This document shows positions 16,937-26,888 of a DNA stretch of 64,000 nucleotides, piece after piece. Each line of letters starts with the position of its first letter. Position 1 is the stretch's first letter. Below the pieces are notes generated by a model, which was not told the DNA's origin, searched no databases, and was given only the letters and a program-made list of their open reading frames with translations. The position numbers were made by a program, and so were the translations under genes. Source of the DNA: Symbiodinium natans (taxonomy: Eukaryota; Sar; Dinophyceae; Suessiales; Symbiodiniaceae); NCBI GenBank assembly GCA_905221605.1, contig CAJNDS010000680.1:623204-687203 (forward strand), written 5' to 3'.

Positions 16937-18292
16937 ATGGTAGTTAAAAACGCTGGTATACAATTTCACAGAAGATCTAGATATGAAGATATTTTGGAGC
17001 TGGTTAATGATGACGAAAAAGCGTTAAAACCCTTTCCTAATAGAGATGCTGTATTTTATAAACAAAGCAACAAAGGAACTCGTTTTGATGGAAAAGATCA
17101 TTTGGACAAATTAAAAGTTCAAGAAAAACAAATTGCTGAAAGAATTGTTAGGGATCATATGCTACGCGAATACGCTAGCGATAACAATTTTACACATAGA
17201 GCATTATTTACAGAGCACGACCGCCCAGAACCAGAACAACCCAGATCGCCAGAAATGTTTCGTATTGCAACGGACACCGACAATATGTCTTTTATTGAAG
17301 AATTCGGCACACCCCCCGAGCAACAATTGTTTCAAATCGATGAAACATTAGGAAACGTAGCAACCGCGCATCAAGGCAACCAACAAGCAATCAATCAAGC
17401 GCACCAACAACAGTTAGAAAGAGAGGAAGAAGGCGGTTCGGGCATTCTTCGGAGTTTAGGAAGCGGGGCATTAAGTTTAGGAAGCGGGGCATTAAGTTTA
17501 GGAAGCGGGGCATTACGAGTAGGGGGCAATGTTGCGGGCAATATGATTTCCGGTATGGATTTTACTTCTGCCGCGTTTGCTGGACTTACACAGGAAGCCG
17601 CGCAAGCATTAGGCGAGACATTAATGAGGAGAATAAACCCGCCCCCCAGACAGCTATTAGACTTTTCAGGAGATCCTCGCGCGGGTCAATTTACAACTTA
17701 TGACCCAATGCCAATTCCAAACATGGAATATTTACAACCTTCAATAGTTTTACAACCACATCAACCTAACGTCGGTGCTACACAACAACCTTTGCCGATT
17801 GCATCATCAAGCCAACCTACGCTAGCAGAATTACCACCAATACCACGTCCAATACCACAGCGACCAACAGAGCCGAGAACAAAAGCAAGACCCAGACCAT
17901 CACCGAAAACACCGCCGCCGCCACAGCCAAATTTTCAAGAAGGCGGTTCGTCAAGTTCAAGCGGAAACGCGCCACCTCCACAACCACCGCAACCACCACA
18001 AAACGAACGCCCAAGAACCCGTTTAACCAGAAAAACAAATTTGAAGGAAGGAACAACAGAAGAGCAGGATATGGCATCACCTACATTAATCATTCCAAGC
18101 AAAATAGGTATTCAAAAATTGAGAGAAGTATTCGAAGAAGCGAACAACAGAAATACTATAAATACTAAAACTTACAGAAGCTATAAAAGTATATATAACA
18201 ATTGGATCAGGTCAGCGGGAGATAAAGAAATGAAAAAACAATATCTGAAAGAACTCAAAGATTTGTATAGAAAAGAAATATTCAGAAAATAA
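16937..18292 (+). CDS. Pro-rich putative structural protein with SLGSGAL repeats
   Basis: A 451-aa protein of unknown function at the end of the rightward late gene run. Residues 1-90 are charged. Three tandem copies of a seven-residue SLGSGAL unit, encoded by 21-bp DNA repeats (about 17454-17514), precede a hydrophobic Gly/Ala stretch (AGNMISGMDFTSAAFAGL) that could insert in or contact a membrane. Residues about 270-370 are Pro-rich linkers. The last 80 residues are helical and basic (KIGIQKLREVFEEANNR...). The layout recalls minor virion proteins with a membrane-active segment near the middle, but there is no motif proof. Confidence 0.68.
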   Translation: MVVKNAGIQFHRRSRYEDILELVNDDEKALKPFPNRDAVFYKQSNKGTRFDGKDHLDKLKVQEKQIAERIVRDHMLREYASDNNFTHRALFTEHDRPEPEQPRSPEMFRIATDTDNMSFIEEFGTPPEQQLFQIDETLGNVATAHQGNQQAINQAHQQQLEREEEGGSGILRSLGSGALSLGSGALSLGSGALRVGGNVAGNMISGMDFTSAAFAGLTQEAAQALGETLMRRINPPPRQLLDFSGDPRAGQFTTYDPMPIPNMEYLQPSIVLQPHQPNVGATQQPLPIASSSQPTLAELPPIPRPIPQRPTEPRTKARPRPSPKTPPPPQPNFQEGGSSSSSGNAPPPQPPQPPQNERPRTRLTRKTNLKEGTTEEQDMASPTLIIPSKIGIQKLREVFEEANNRNTINTKTYRSYKSIYNNWIRSAGDKEMKKQYLKELKDLYRKEIFRK

Positions 18293-18788
18293 TATAAGCT
18301 CCAAAATATTTCAATAAACTATTATTCTTTATTGAAATATTTTCATTATTCCAGTCACCCAAATCTACATTTTTATCGCGCAGGGCTGACGCTCGACCCC
18401 ATCTGTGCCGTCTGCCCATCGCTGTGTGTCCTTCGTCGGTGTTTCGAAAAAAAAACAAGCAAAAATATTACAACTACCAACCAAAAGAAAAAGGAAAAGG
18501 TTGCCTTTGATGACACTGTCCTCCCCGTCCATTGCTCACAATGGTCTGCATCGTTAGCCAAGTCCTCGCGAGGGAATTTACAATGTAAAAAACAAAACAA
18601 AATTTTATTTTTCCACCCTCCACCTTCAAATGGACTTCAAAAGAAGCGGACGCCATACCAGAACGAACCAGCAACCACGGCGCCCCAGCGGATCATGATC
18701 GCCTTTCAGGGTAAAATAAAGAAGAACAAAACAATTACTATATTAATTTCTTACTAGATTCAAAAAGTATTTTTTAAAACGCCCCACC
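18293..18788. other. Gene-free stretch between viral late genes and cargo
   Basis: About 500 bases more GC-rich than the flanks. A rightward frame (18332-18757) is open but its composition is not convincing. Includes an A-rich tract (18448-18500). I see no promoter or repeat that I can name. Confidence 0.35.
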
Positions 18789-19955
18789 TCATCCTGATTT
18801 TTTAGGGCGTCCTCGCCCTTTTTTAGGCGTAGCTATGGAAACGGTATTCAGATAAGGCATTTGTGTGCATAAGGAACCACCATTCACGTATGGCACGATA
18901 CCATTCGCATCGGGCATGACGGTGTCATCTTCACGCCCTTCGCCTTCTTCTTCTTCTCCGTCATCATCATCGTCGTCGTCGTCGTCGTCGTCGTCGTCAT
19001 CGTCGTCGTTAGGGGGCACACGACCAGTAAAACTATTATACCCTCGCTTCTTTCTAGTTTTAGGCTCTTTGGTCATAGTCTCATATAACTTTTCCCAACT
19101 AATAGAACCATCATCTACTCCAAAAAGATTAACAATAACGGCTTCCATAGAACGACGAACCAAACGATCGCAACAGTCTTTCAACAAAAGAACTTCACCT
19201 AAATTACTATCAATATAAGGCATCGTAAGATCCACGAGTTGTTTAATTCGGAGTTCGCCCTTGTTATGTCCAGCTAGGGTAGGAATAGATTTCGTTAAGT
19301 CTTTGTTGGATACATTTTTAAACAACTCGCGGATGCATTCTTTCGGGTTGTCCTTGGACTTATCAACCAATTCTTTAACCTTCTTAACAACCTCATCAAA
19401 AACGGAACACTCAACCGAAGAACTCTCCATACGATATTTCTTGCCCCTTATCTCCTCATCGATAAACCGAACCCGCTGAACCTTGGAAGAATACCCCGCT
19501 GTAAGTTTAAAACCCTCGTCATCAACCGACTTACGTTTTTTAGGCGCACCACCAACCATTAGGGGGACTTTATTACCATGGTTATCATAAACCCACGTAG
19601 CTTCTCCACCGCCATTACCCTCCTCCTCCATATCAGTCTCGCCCTCGCTGTCGTTGCAAAGCAGGACGTCCAATAAATCACCAGATGCATCCATAGTATC
19701 AGATTGAACCTCGGATTTAAATTTTTCAACAAAAAAAATACTTACAAATTTAAGACAGGATACCTTCCACGTCTGCTCGTCGCGGTGGATGCCATATTTT
19801 TCCTCGATCTTGGTCTTCACGTTGTCGATGGTGTCTGATGCTTCCACATCCATAGCGATGGTCTCGCCCGTCATGGTCTTCACGAAGATCTGCATAGCCT
19901 CAATACCAAAAAAAAAGAACATATATATAAAAAACTTATCCACGTAGAAAAACAT
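18789..19955 (-). CDS. Truncated ubiquitin fused to a protein with acidic Asp run
   Basis: The frame begins at 19955, but the meaningful start is probably the ATG at 19895, where residues [20 protein letters not shown] begin an obvious ubiquitin. The match covers about the first 41 residues of ubiquitin (through GIHRDEQ) and then stops: no hydrophobic patch end and no terminal Gly-Gly. The rest (about 300 aa) is unrecognised, with a KKRK basic patch, a helical middle and a run of 16 Asp near the C-terminus encoded by a GTC/ATC microsatellite (18961-19010). The ubiquitin part is GC-rich with host-like codons, the rest AT-rich. A GTAAGT (at about 19746, minus strand) hints at an intron near the fusion point. 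Looks like host sequence captured by the virus. Confidence 0.65.
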   Translation of the reverse strand: MFFYVDKFFIYMFFFFGIEAMQIFVKTMTGETIAMDVEASDTIDNVKTKIEEKYGIHRDEQTWKVSCLKFVSIFFVEKFKSEVQSDTMDASGDLLDVLLCNDSEGETDMEEEGNGGGEATWVYDNHGNKVPLMVGGAPKKRKSVDDEGFKLTAGYSSKVQRVRFIDEEIRGKKYRMESSSVECSVFDEVVKKVKELVDKSKDNPKECIRELFKNVSNKDLTKSIPTLAGHNKGELRIKQLVDLTMPYIDSNLGEVLLLKDCCDRLVRRSMEAVIVNLFGVDDGSISWEKLYETMTKEPKTRKKRGYNSFTGRVPPNDDDDDDDDDDDDDDDDGEEEEGEGREDDTVMPDANGIVPYVNGGSLCTQMPYLNTVSIATPKKGRGRPKKSG

Positions 19956-20348
19956 AACTACTAAAAAAACTTGATATAATGCAATACGAGTAGCGACGGG
20001 TCTTGGCGAATTGAAAAGAGTTGAAACACTCTAAAAAGTTTGAAGCAAAAACGCTACATTGAAAAACAGATGCCTCAACTAAACGCTCACAACATGCAAT
20101 GCTCACAGAATACGCCTTGTAAAGTGCATTATTTTTAGCTTTCACAGGTGGCTCGACTGGTGTGTAGCTACACTGCTATGTCTGCTATAATGCGGATCAT
20201 TCGCAACACTTTGGTCGCTTATCAAAACTGACGAGGAACAAAAGTATTTCATGCACTCGTCTGCTTCAAGTTAAAATTCGTTTAGATTAGCAAAACACAG
20301 CGTAGCCAAAATTGATGCACTAGCGAAGGTGCCTATACAAAGCGCTCC
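19956..20348. other. Upstream region of the ubiquitin-fusion gene; partly duplicated
   Basis: No gene seen. Positions about 20010-20110 resemble 21110-21220, the region upstream of the neighbouring leftward gene (shared blocks include GTTGAAACACTC, AAAAAGTTTGAAGCA and ACTCACAAC-like stretches). Suggests that the two cargo genes share a duplicated promoter or 5' leader. Confidence 0.5.
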
Positions 20349-21098
20349 TCACATGGAGAAGAACTGATCGTCGTAGTCGTCGTCGAAGTCGTCATCATGT
20401 GACGAACTCCCGCACGAGGTGGACTCGGGATCACGATATGCTAGTCCATAGGTGTATTGACGGTGTTCATTGCGATGAACGTCAAGGTAGATATGAACTT
20501 TTCTTGGAATCCATGCCAATTGATCGACAAGGGAGCGACTGCTATCAAAATCCAAGTGCCTCACACGTGTGTTGTCGATCCTGATTTCCTCAACATCGTA
20601 ATGAAGGGTATAGGGTGCAATGAGTCGTCCGATCGGCATAACCGACACAAAAGTCCATGGAATGACCTTCCAACTGATGAGGTCAGGAGGACTTCCATCA
20701 TAAATCTCCATGAACATGTTGGGCGGGGGAATATGCCTTGTCATTGGATCACGCGGAGAAATTTGACGAAAATTTCCTCCATTGTAGTAGTCGCTACCAT
20801 CGTCTTCTTCTTCGTTCCTGTCATCTTCCAAATAAACGTCCAAGTAGATATGAATATCGTAATTTCTTGGAGTCCATGCCAATTGACAGACAAAGGAGCG
20901 TCTGCTATCAAAATCCGTGCGCCTCACACGTGTCCCATCTACGAAGATGTCCTCGATCTCGTCAGGGGTATATGGATACATGATCTGTCCGATCGCCATC
21001 GTCGACACGTGATCCCACGAAAGGGTTTGATAACACATAGTTGATCCACCAGCCGGAACTGAGTGATACTCAATTTCAACCCTCCATTGTTCAGCCAT
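20349..21098 (-). CDS. Protein with two tandem ~95-residue repeats, unknown
   Basis: A 249-aa protein from the ATG at 21098 (MAEQWRVEIEYHSVP). I prefer this start because the upstream in-frame part overlaps the duplicated leader. Two repeats are plain: WDHVSTMAIGQIMYPYT...RVRRTDFDSRRSFVCQLAW...IHIYLDV and WTFVSVMPIGRLIAPYT...RVRHLDFDSSRSLVDQLAW...VHIYLDV. They are separated by an acidic linker, and the C-terminus is Asp-rich (DDDFDDDYDD). The pattern of each repeat faintly recalls a ubiquitin-like fold, a speculation prompted by the ubiquitin neighbour. No family recognised. Confidence 0.65.
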   Translation of the reverse strand: MAEQWRVEIEYHSVPAGGSTMCYQTLSWDHVSTMAIGQIMYPYTPDEIEDIFVDGTRVRRTDFDSRRSFVCQLAWTPRNYDIHIYLDVYLEDDRNEEEDDGSDYYNGGNFRQISPRDPMTRHIPPPNMFMEIYDGSPPDLISWKVIPWTFVSVMPIGRLIAPYTLHYDVEEIRIDNTRVRHLDFDSSRSLVDQLAWIPRKVHIYLDVHRNEHRQYTYGLAYRDPESTSCGSSSHDDDFDDDYDDQFFSM

Positions 21099-21109
21099 GG
21101 CAATCACTC

Positions 21110-21220
21110 TACGAATTGAAACACTCCAAAAAGTTGAAGCACAAATGCTACGACGGAAAAAATACATCAACCAACTCACAACCCCTCATGACAGACTGCG
21201 CATGATGCACTGCTCATGAC
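21110..21220 (-). promoter_or_regulatory. Duplicated 5' region of the tandem-repeat gene
   Basis: Similar to about 20010-20110; both lie just upstream of leftward cargo genes. Carries GAATTGAAACACTC and AAAAAGTTGAAGCA blocks. Likely promoter or leader, copied together with the gene. Confidence 0.45.
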
Positions 21221-21280
21221 ATGCTTCACAATAAAAGTTTTAAAAGTTTTAAAAACTAAAATATATAGTATTATATATAG

Positions 21281-21517
21281 ATGAAAAAATCGGTTCAAGA
21301 TGAATTGTTTGAAATACTCTATAAACAAGCGAAACACGAATTAGAAAAGCTGGAAATCATCAAGGAAAGCAGGGAAAGTAAAATAGAGGAAATAAAACAA
21401 AAATGCGTTATAGAAAAGGAAGAGCAGGAACATTTAGATAAGGAAATGAAATATCTAGAAAGACAAATTGAGCTACAAAGGGAATTGATAGATTTATATG
21501 AAAATAATAATTCTTAA
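21281..21517 (+). CDS. Small coiled-coil protein (78 aa) next to the right inverted repeat
   Basis: Starts behind ATATATAGTATTATATATAG and ends 4 bases before the right inverted repeat. The whole protein is one charged helix with heptads (YKQAKHELEKLEIIKESRE, EQEHLDKEMKYLERQIEL). It mirrors the small coiled-coil gene at the left end. No family recognised. Might bind the element ends or be a virion component. Confidence 0.65.
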   Translation: MKKSVQDELFEILYKQAKHELEKLEIIKESRESKIEEIKQKCVIEKEEQEHLDKEMKYLERQIELQRELIDLYENNNS

Positions 21518-21521
21518 AATC

Positions 21522-21839
21522 TTTACCAAGATTTTTAACCAAGATATTTTATAAAAATGCAATTTTTCAACAAATATTTTTGGAAGATTTTTAAGATGAA
21601 AATTTTGAAATATTATTTTTATGAAAATTTTGGAAAATTTTATGATGAAATTTTTAATATTTTTTATCATAAAATTATTGATTTTTTATTGAGATTTTTT
21701 GTTAGGAATGGTTGAGGGTAGGATGTCAAAAATTAGGAAAAATATATTGAAATGTTGAAAACGTATATCCCCCCCTAGGGAAAAAACGAATGAGGGTTGA
21801 GCGGGTGTAAAAAAAAGTGGGGCATACCCTGTCCTAACT
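21522..21839 (-). repeat. Right terminal inverted repeat (318 bp)
   Basis: Reverse complement of 88-405, ending CCTGTCCTAACT. See the left copy. An open frame on the minus strand runs from host DNA at 22120 through this repeat, but it only reflects lack of stops. Confidence 0.93.
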
Positions 21840-21844
21840 ATAAT
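21840..21844 (+). repeat. Target-site duplication, right copy (ATAAT)
   Basis: Direct repeat of 83-87, immediately outside the right inverted repeat. Confidence 0.8.
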
Positions 21845-22653
21845 CGGGCACATGTCTTTGGACAGTTTTAAGCACAGGTGCTTCTTTGTTTTTGACGTAG
21901 AGAGATCGGGGGGCAGTGGCGTGTCGGGCCCCAAAATCAGGTGCAGCACCCGGACGAACAACACCGGGCCGGAGTCATCATGGAGCTTGGCCTGATTCTC
22001 GGAATCTTTGCAGGACGGGGAGGGACCGTGGGAGGCTGCCCCCAACTCGAAGCAACATGAGAGCATGAGTTCGAATCCTACAGCCTTGCATGCGCCAGGG
22101 AGTGTATTGGCTTTGCTCACCCAGCTTGGTCTTCAGCACTGACGGCCTCTACGAAAAACGCGGCAGAGACATGTTGAAATCTCCAGGCCTGAAATCTCCA
22201 GGCCGCCGTACATTGCATCTTGCTTATGCCGCCATCCCTTGAAGGGAGTGTCGGTAAGTGTCGGTACCAACATTCTGGCCAACACTGTTCCCCATCACAG
22301 TGAAGAGTTTCGGTTTTGCGATTTATTTCTGGACCCATGCTGCTAGGGCAGAGGTGGATCAGAGGCGCGCCGGAGCAAATCCAAAAAAAAACCCACGTGC
22401 ATTCCGTATGTTCCGCATGTTGTTGTTGTGTTCAATGTCTTGTTCCTCTAAGTTCTGGGCGACTTGACGTTCATTCCTCGTGCAAAGCGTGAGTGGCATT
22501 GTGGTATAAGGCTGACATGCGCCACGATGAGCTGCTGCGATTGGGCGCGACAGACGAGTGCTTTTTTTGGGTGTTCTGCATTGTGGTTTTTGTGGTTTTT
22601 GTGGTGTGTCAGTGGAATGTGACGCATCCTGGAGTCCCTAAATGATGCGAGGG
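21845..22653. other. Host DNA right of the insertion; no gene named
   Basis: GC-rich. The minus strand has an open frame (22120 to the repeat) with a plausible exon-like stretch (FVRVLHLILGPDTPLPPDL), but no family is recognised. Whether a host gene was interrupted by the virus cannot be decided from 82 bases on the left side. Confidence 0.4.
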
Positions 22654-22800
22654 AAGTTCGGAAGCTGGCTCATGAAGCTTCTGCCTCAGTGTCTTTGATG
22701 AGCGACTCTCTGCGATTGACGGCTGATGCTTCCATGAGGCGATTGTCTCCCAGACCAGTGTACTTCCTGATCCCTGGGGCTATTGCCAAGGCCATGGGTG
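22654..22800 (+). CDS. Exon-like fragment of an unknown host gene
   Basis: An open stretch encoding VRKLAHEASASVSLMSDSLR and then RPVYFLIPGAIAKAMGG, followed by a possible GT donor (GTATGC). The amino-acid composition looks coding, unlike the flanks. No family recognised and no partner exon located. Confidence 0.3.
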
Positions 22801-25800
22801 GAGTATGCAGACAGATGTAGAATATTGTAGAAGTCGGTTAGATAATACAGGTACAGCAAGGGCAAACAAAGGGTCTTGCCGTGTCTGCTCTCAGTGTACG
22901 CCTGGGCTGAGGAAGCCGTGGCCACTAGGGGTATGAGGGGGGTCTATACACAGTTCGTGTGTAGTTTGCTTGCACGTGTTTTGCAGCCTTGTCCTTGTGT
23001 TCAACGGACCCTGCCCCGGCTCACCAGCCCCCTCCCCCCAAGCTGTGAGAAGGGCCCGCCGGCGGCACTGAATGCAGCCACCTGTGCTTGCTGCCAAGAC
23101 TGGTCTTAGTCATATTTTTGGAGCTGCTGGAGCTTGAAAGGTCACACCGAAAGGTCGCACATGGGCTGTGGCACACCTCAGGCCTGGCCTCTTTACGTGG
23201 AGCTGAGCACGGACATGGTGCTGCTCGCCTCTGAGCGATGGCAAAAGTCACCCTGGGCCCTCTCCTTAGCAATCAGCTCAAGTCTGGCAACGGAAGATGA
23301 AATGTGGTGCTGGATGCATAGGCTCGTATGGATGCACTGATGGCCGTATGGGCGAAGACGCCGATGTATTTGCTGCCGGAGAAGTGCCCCTCCCTACCCA
23401 ACCTGTGCTGCACGGAATTGGAAGAAGGATGCTGTTTTGCTGTTTCAGGTATCAGCCGGCCGTGGCACTCCCAGATGCATCGGGTGCGGCTCCAGCAGCA
23501 GAGGAGGAGTGCCACGATTCCAGCCGAACATTGCCCCGACCACGCCGCGTTGTGTGTGGAGGAGGATGCAAAGGCCACTGCGGCCAGCGAGCCATTAAGC
23601 TTCAGCCAGGAGGCCAGGCTTTGGCTGTCTTCCTTTGACGGCATCTTCCTCAGTCTCAGGAGCCCTTCACCATCACTAGGCCCACCGAGGCAGTTGACAT
23701 CAGTCATTCTTTCCGAGTTTTTCAGGAAAAGTGCCCATGAACTTTGAAGCGAGTGCCCATGGCAGGGCCTCTCCAACCCCTCCGCGCTGTTGGTGGGCCT
23801 GTGTGATAGGGCGGCTGAGGCCCGTTCTGCCGGCGTAGACATCATGAACCACCTTGAAAATTGACATCTTGGAGATGTTTTTCAGTGGAGGCAGAGGGCA
23901 CCGGCGCCGCGAAGGCAGGGCACAGCGTGGCAGGCTGAGCCAGTTGCTGAGCCATTTTCGGCCTGAGGTTCAGAAGCCTACGCTGGCCGTGAAGCGGTTG
24001 GGATGAGAGAGTGAACTGAAAAAGTGGATCTCCTGCTGCTGAGAGTCTTCAGAACATTCGGGATGACCCTTTTGCTGAAGGTTTAAAGGTCTGCTTGTTT
24101 TTCGGCACAACGAGCTTGCCTGAAGCGGCAGTGGCTCAACGCTCATCATGTGGCATCGTCCCTGCACAACATACTGGAACTACTTGGAGCCTTGCTTCTG
24201 TACCGTGCCTGCCTTTGCGACAAGGTTGGCCTGGAGCATTCGCATGATCCGGGAGTTGAGGAGCAGCTGGTTCATATCAATGCTCTCGCCGCTTTTTGTG
24301 GGAGCAATGTCTGAACAACTGCAACCAGCCGGTTCGTGATGCCGGGGAGCCGCTGATCCAGACTTATGGTGCTCACGCCGAGTTGGCCATGGCACTCCCG
24401 ATGGTATTATGAACCTCACGGAGTTTGGAGCACAAATGCGAGAGACCACCTCACACCGCCTCTTCCGGAGTGGACCCACACGGAGGCCTCTTGGAGTTGT
24501 ACGACAAGGTGGTAGTCCACCATATTCTGCATGAAGATTTGGGCACTGATGCCCATGAAAATGCTTGCCTCACTCATGGAGCAAGTGTCGCGATTCGAGG
24601 AAACTTGGGAGGGATCGAGCGGTCCCTTGCCTTCGAGGAGGACGACAAACGCCGCGCTGGTTGCTTTCGGGATACTCGGTGTCTAGTTTGTTTCTTGTGC
24701 CCTCCGAGCAATGCCGCAGCCGAACATCGCAACACATTGGTGTTCTCTGCAGCTCTGGCACCGCACAGGGTGCAACACGTCGCCTCTTGGACGCCGCGTG
24801 AACAGCTCCATGGACGCGACCGTTTCTTAGCTGGAGAAGGTGTGGCACCCAGCTTGCAAAGTGATGGGTTGTGACCATGGCAACTTCTTGGACATCCACC
24901 TCGTGTCGCATCAACACGGCAAAACAAAGTCATCGGTGACATTGTGGGTGCTGTCGAGTCAGTGGGCAATGCGATCGCTGGTGCCTTGGACGCCTTCACA
25001 AGCTTCGTCGCACATGCTGTCAAGTGTTTCGGCAAGCTCTACATCGTGGGTGGTGTCGGGTATGGAAAGCCTCTTGAGGCGGTGTGTCTGCTAGTATCGG
25101 CCTTACGGGTGGATCAGGCGACAACCTCAAGACGCTGTTTGTGGATGGCCTCAATCGAAAAGCTTCCGTTGACATCGCCATGAGTGTAGTGACTGGCAGC
25201 ATATCGCTTGCATCACGCGCCGGAGTTGGCGTGGGAGGCAAGGCTCTCTTGCAGAGCCGGCGGCTGCAACTTGGGCATCTCTGTGGGAGTGGAGGTTCAG
25301 CAGTTTGGGATGGTACCGGCAAGGCATGCTGCTTTGGCACGAAGAGGGGGCCTCGGAAATGCAAGAAATCCGGAGAGCTACGTTTTTGGTGACTTGTTGT
25401 AAGATGAAGTTCTTCATTACAGGCTCAACCGATTGTCACAGCAGGAACCCAGCCAAAGACTATTTTGAAACAATTTGTTGTGATCGCCATGATCTTCTCG
25501 GGTACCAGAATGCCTGAGACGGGGAGCATCGTGGAATCGGTTTTGAGAAGCACTCCGAAGCGCGATCTTCCAATGTTCCGGCAAAAAGAAGAACGCCGCG
25601 GGGAGCCAGTGTCAGGCCAACGCATCTAGCCATGAGCATCGTTTGCGAGGGCTTTGTCAGTGCATTCAGAAGCTCCCAAAAAGGGGAGCCCGCATGGCAC
25701 TCTTCCCGAACCTGCTGCGTGCACACATCTTTTCAAGGGCTTGAAGGGGCGTGGGCCTCTCAAGGAGGACCCTGTAGCAATCCAAAGTCAGCTGTTCCGG

Positions 25801-26055
25801 CTGCAAGTCCTCAATGGAATTTCGCGCTTGTCCGCAGCTCAGTGGGCTTAGTTGTCCACGGGCTGCTGTCTGTGTAGGTCGCACTGGTTACACTTTGGAA
25901 GAAGTGCTTGATGACGTCTGTTGAGGGCTCTTGCAATGCGACGCCGCAGAGGCGGAGGGTGGGGGTGCCCAGCTGTTCCGCCAAATCCGCGGCTTGTGTC
26001 ACAGGTGCTCGATCCTGTCGAAATGACTACTGTTGTCACTTGTCACGTGTGCATG
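22801..26055. other. Host stretch with only weak exon-like pieces
   Basis: Several short open frames occur, for example 24148-24313 (LHNILELLGALLLYRACLCD) and 24925-25040 (GAVESVGNAIAGALDAFTSF), both rightward and composition-wise plausible exons. None matches a family that I know, and exon joining is not clear. The rest is probably intron or intergenic. It may include the 5' exons of the YEATS gene that follows. Confidence 0.35.
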
Positions 26056-26760
26056 TTTGCAGCGGGCTCGGAGCTGCTGCTGTTCCTGTTCCTTGTGCCA
26101 CATTCCCCTATGGTGCACCTCATACTGGGCAACACCGCATCACCTGCGAAGGATGGGAAGCGATACAAGTGGACGTTTTACGTGCGGGGTGCTACAGAAT
26201 ACCTGGACTCTGTCACGATCAAGCTACATCCCACCTTCAAGGATCCCGTGCGCACGTGTGAAGCAGCTCCCTTCGAGTTCACGTCCCGAGGCCCCCCCGG
26301 AGCTGCACTTCTCTCCTCTTGTCTTGACGAGTCTCTCATCTGCACCTCAAAGCGCCTTTGCCTTGTGCTCCTCAGGTTGGGGAACCTTTGACATTGCCGT
26401 CCTCCTCAAGTTCAAGGAGGGCACGACTCTGAGGACGTCTTGGGAGCTTCAGTTCGATCACGAGGATGCGAGCGGGCAGCTGGAAGTCCCGCACAGCATT
26501 GCCAGCGCTGCAAGTTCGCCCCCGCAGCCGCCGCCAGCCCGTGAGACGGCCGAGGTGGCCGACACGGCCGACCCCAGCCCACCCCCTCCCCCGCCTCCTC
26601 CACCTCCTCAAGAGGAAGACCATAGTGACATTTACGGAGTGCGCGGCAGCATCGCAGGCTGCGATTCTACTGACGAAGCTGCCCCCGAGGCAGATGAACC
26701 TGCACCCGAGCCTGGCCCAAGCCCACCGCCAGAGCTGCTGCGAGACCCTTTGTGTAACTC
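26056..26760 (+). CDS. YEATS-domain chromatin reader (two exons seen)
   Basis: Encodes most of a YEATS domain, which binds acetylated or crotonylated histone lysines. Exon 1 reads MVHLILGNTA, then KYKWTFYVRGATEYLDSVT-type sequence and KLHPTFKDPVRTCEAAPFEF, ending at 26290. A GC-AG intron (26291-26375) keeps the frame and gives FTSRG/WGTFDIAVLLKFKEG. The Trp in GWGTF sits where GAS41 has an acyl-lysine cage residue. After the domain comes a Pro- and Glu-rich linker (about 26500-26740). Start and 5' exons are not resolved. About 130 bases after the linker the sirtuin exons begin on the same strand, so this may be the N-terminal part of one long protein. Confidence 0.75.
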
Positions 26761-26888
26761 TTTGCCCAGCACACAATCGTTTTTCACGTCGTCGCGAGTA
26801 TTTTTCGCGGCGCATATGAAACTCACGCATGGCTTCAAGGCGCACTGCTGTATCTTAGCTGCACATGTCTGAAATTGTCTGAACTCAG

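Larger units (their letters stand above)
88..21839. mobile_element. Integrated Polinton-like virus (PLV/Maverick-type provirus)
   Basis: A 21.75-kb AT-rich block with 318-bp inverted ends starting AGTTAGG, flanked by a 5-bp direct repeat. It encodes a family B polymerase fused to a helicase, an rve integrase, a FtsK/HerA-type packaging ATPase, a putative major capsid protein, a penton-type minor capsid protein, a fibre-like protein and a lipase-like protein. This gene set defines Polinton-like viruses and Mavericks. Genes fill the space almost completely, with the outermost stop codons 17 and 4 bases from the inverted repeats. Only one clear lesion is visible (a frameshift near the end of the fibre gene), which suggests a recent insertion. 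Which PLV clade it belongs to cannot be told without a capsid or polymerase tree. Confidence 0.93.

Noticed and set aside
21845-22120. Host gene interrupted by the virus
   Set aside because: The minus-strand frame looks partly coding, but no matching exon can be shown in the short left flank.
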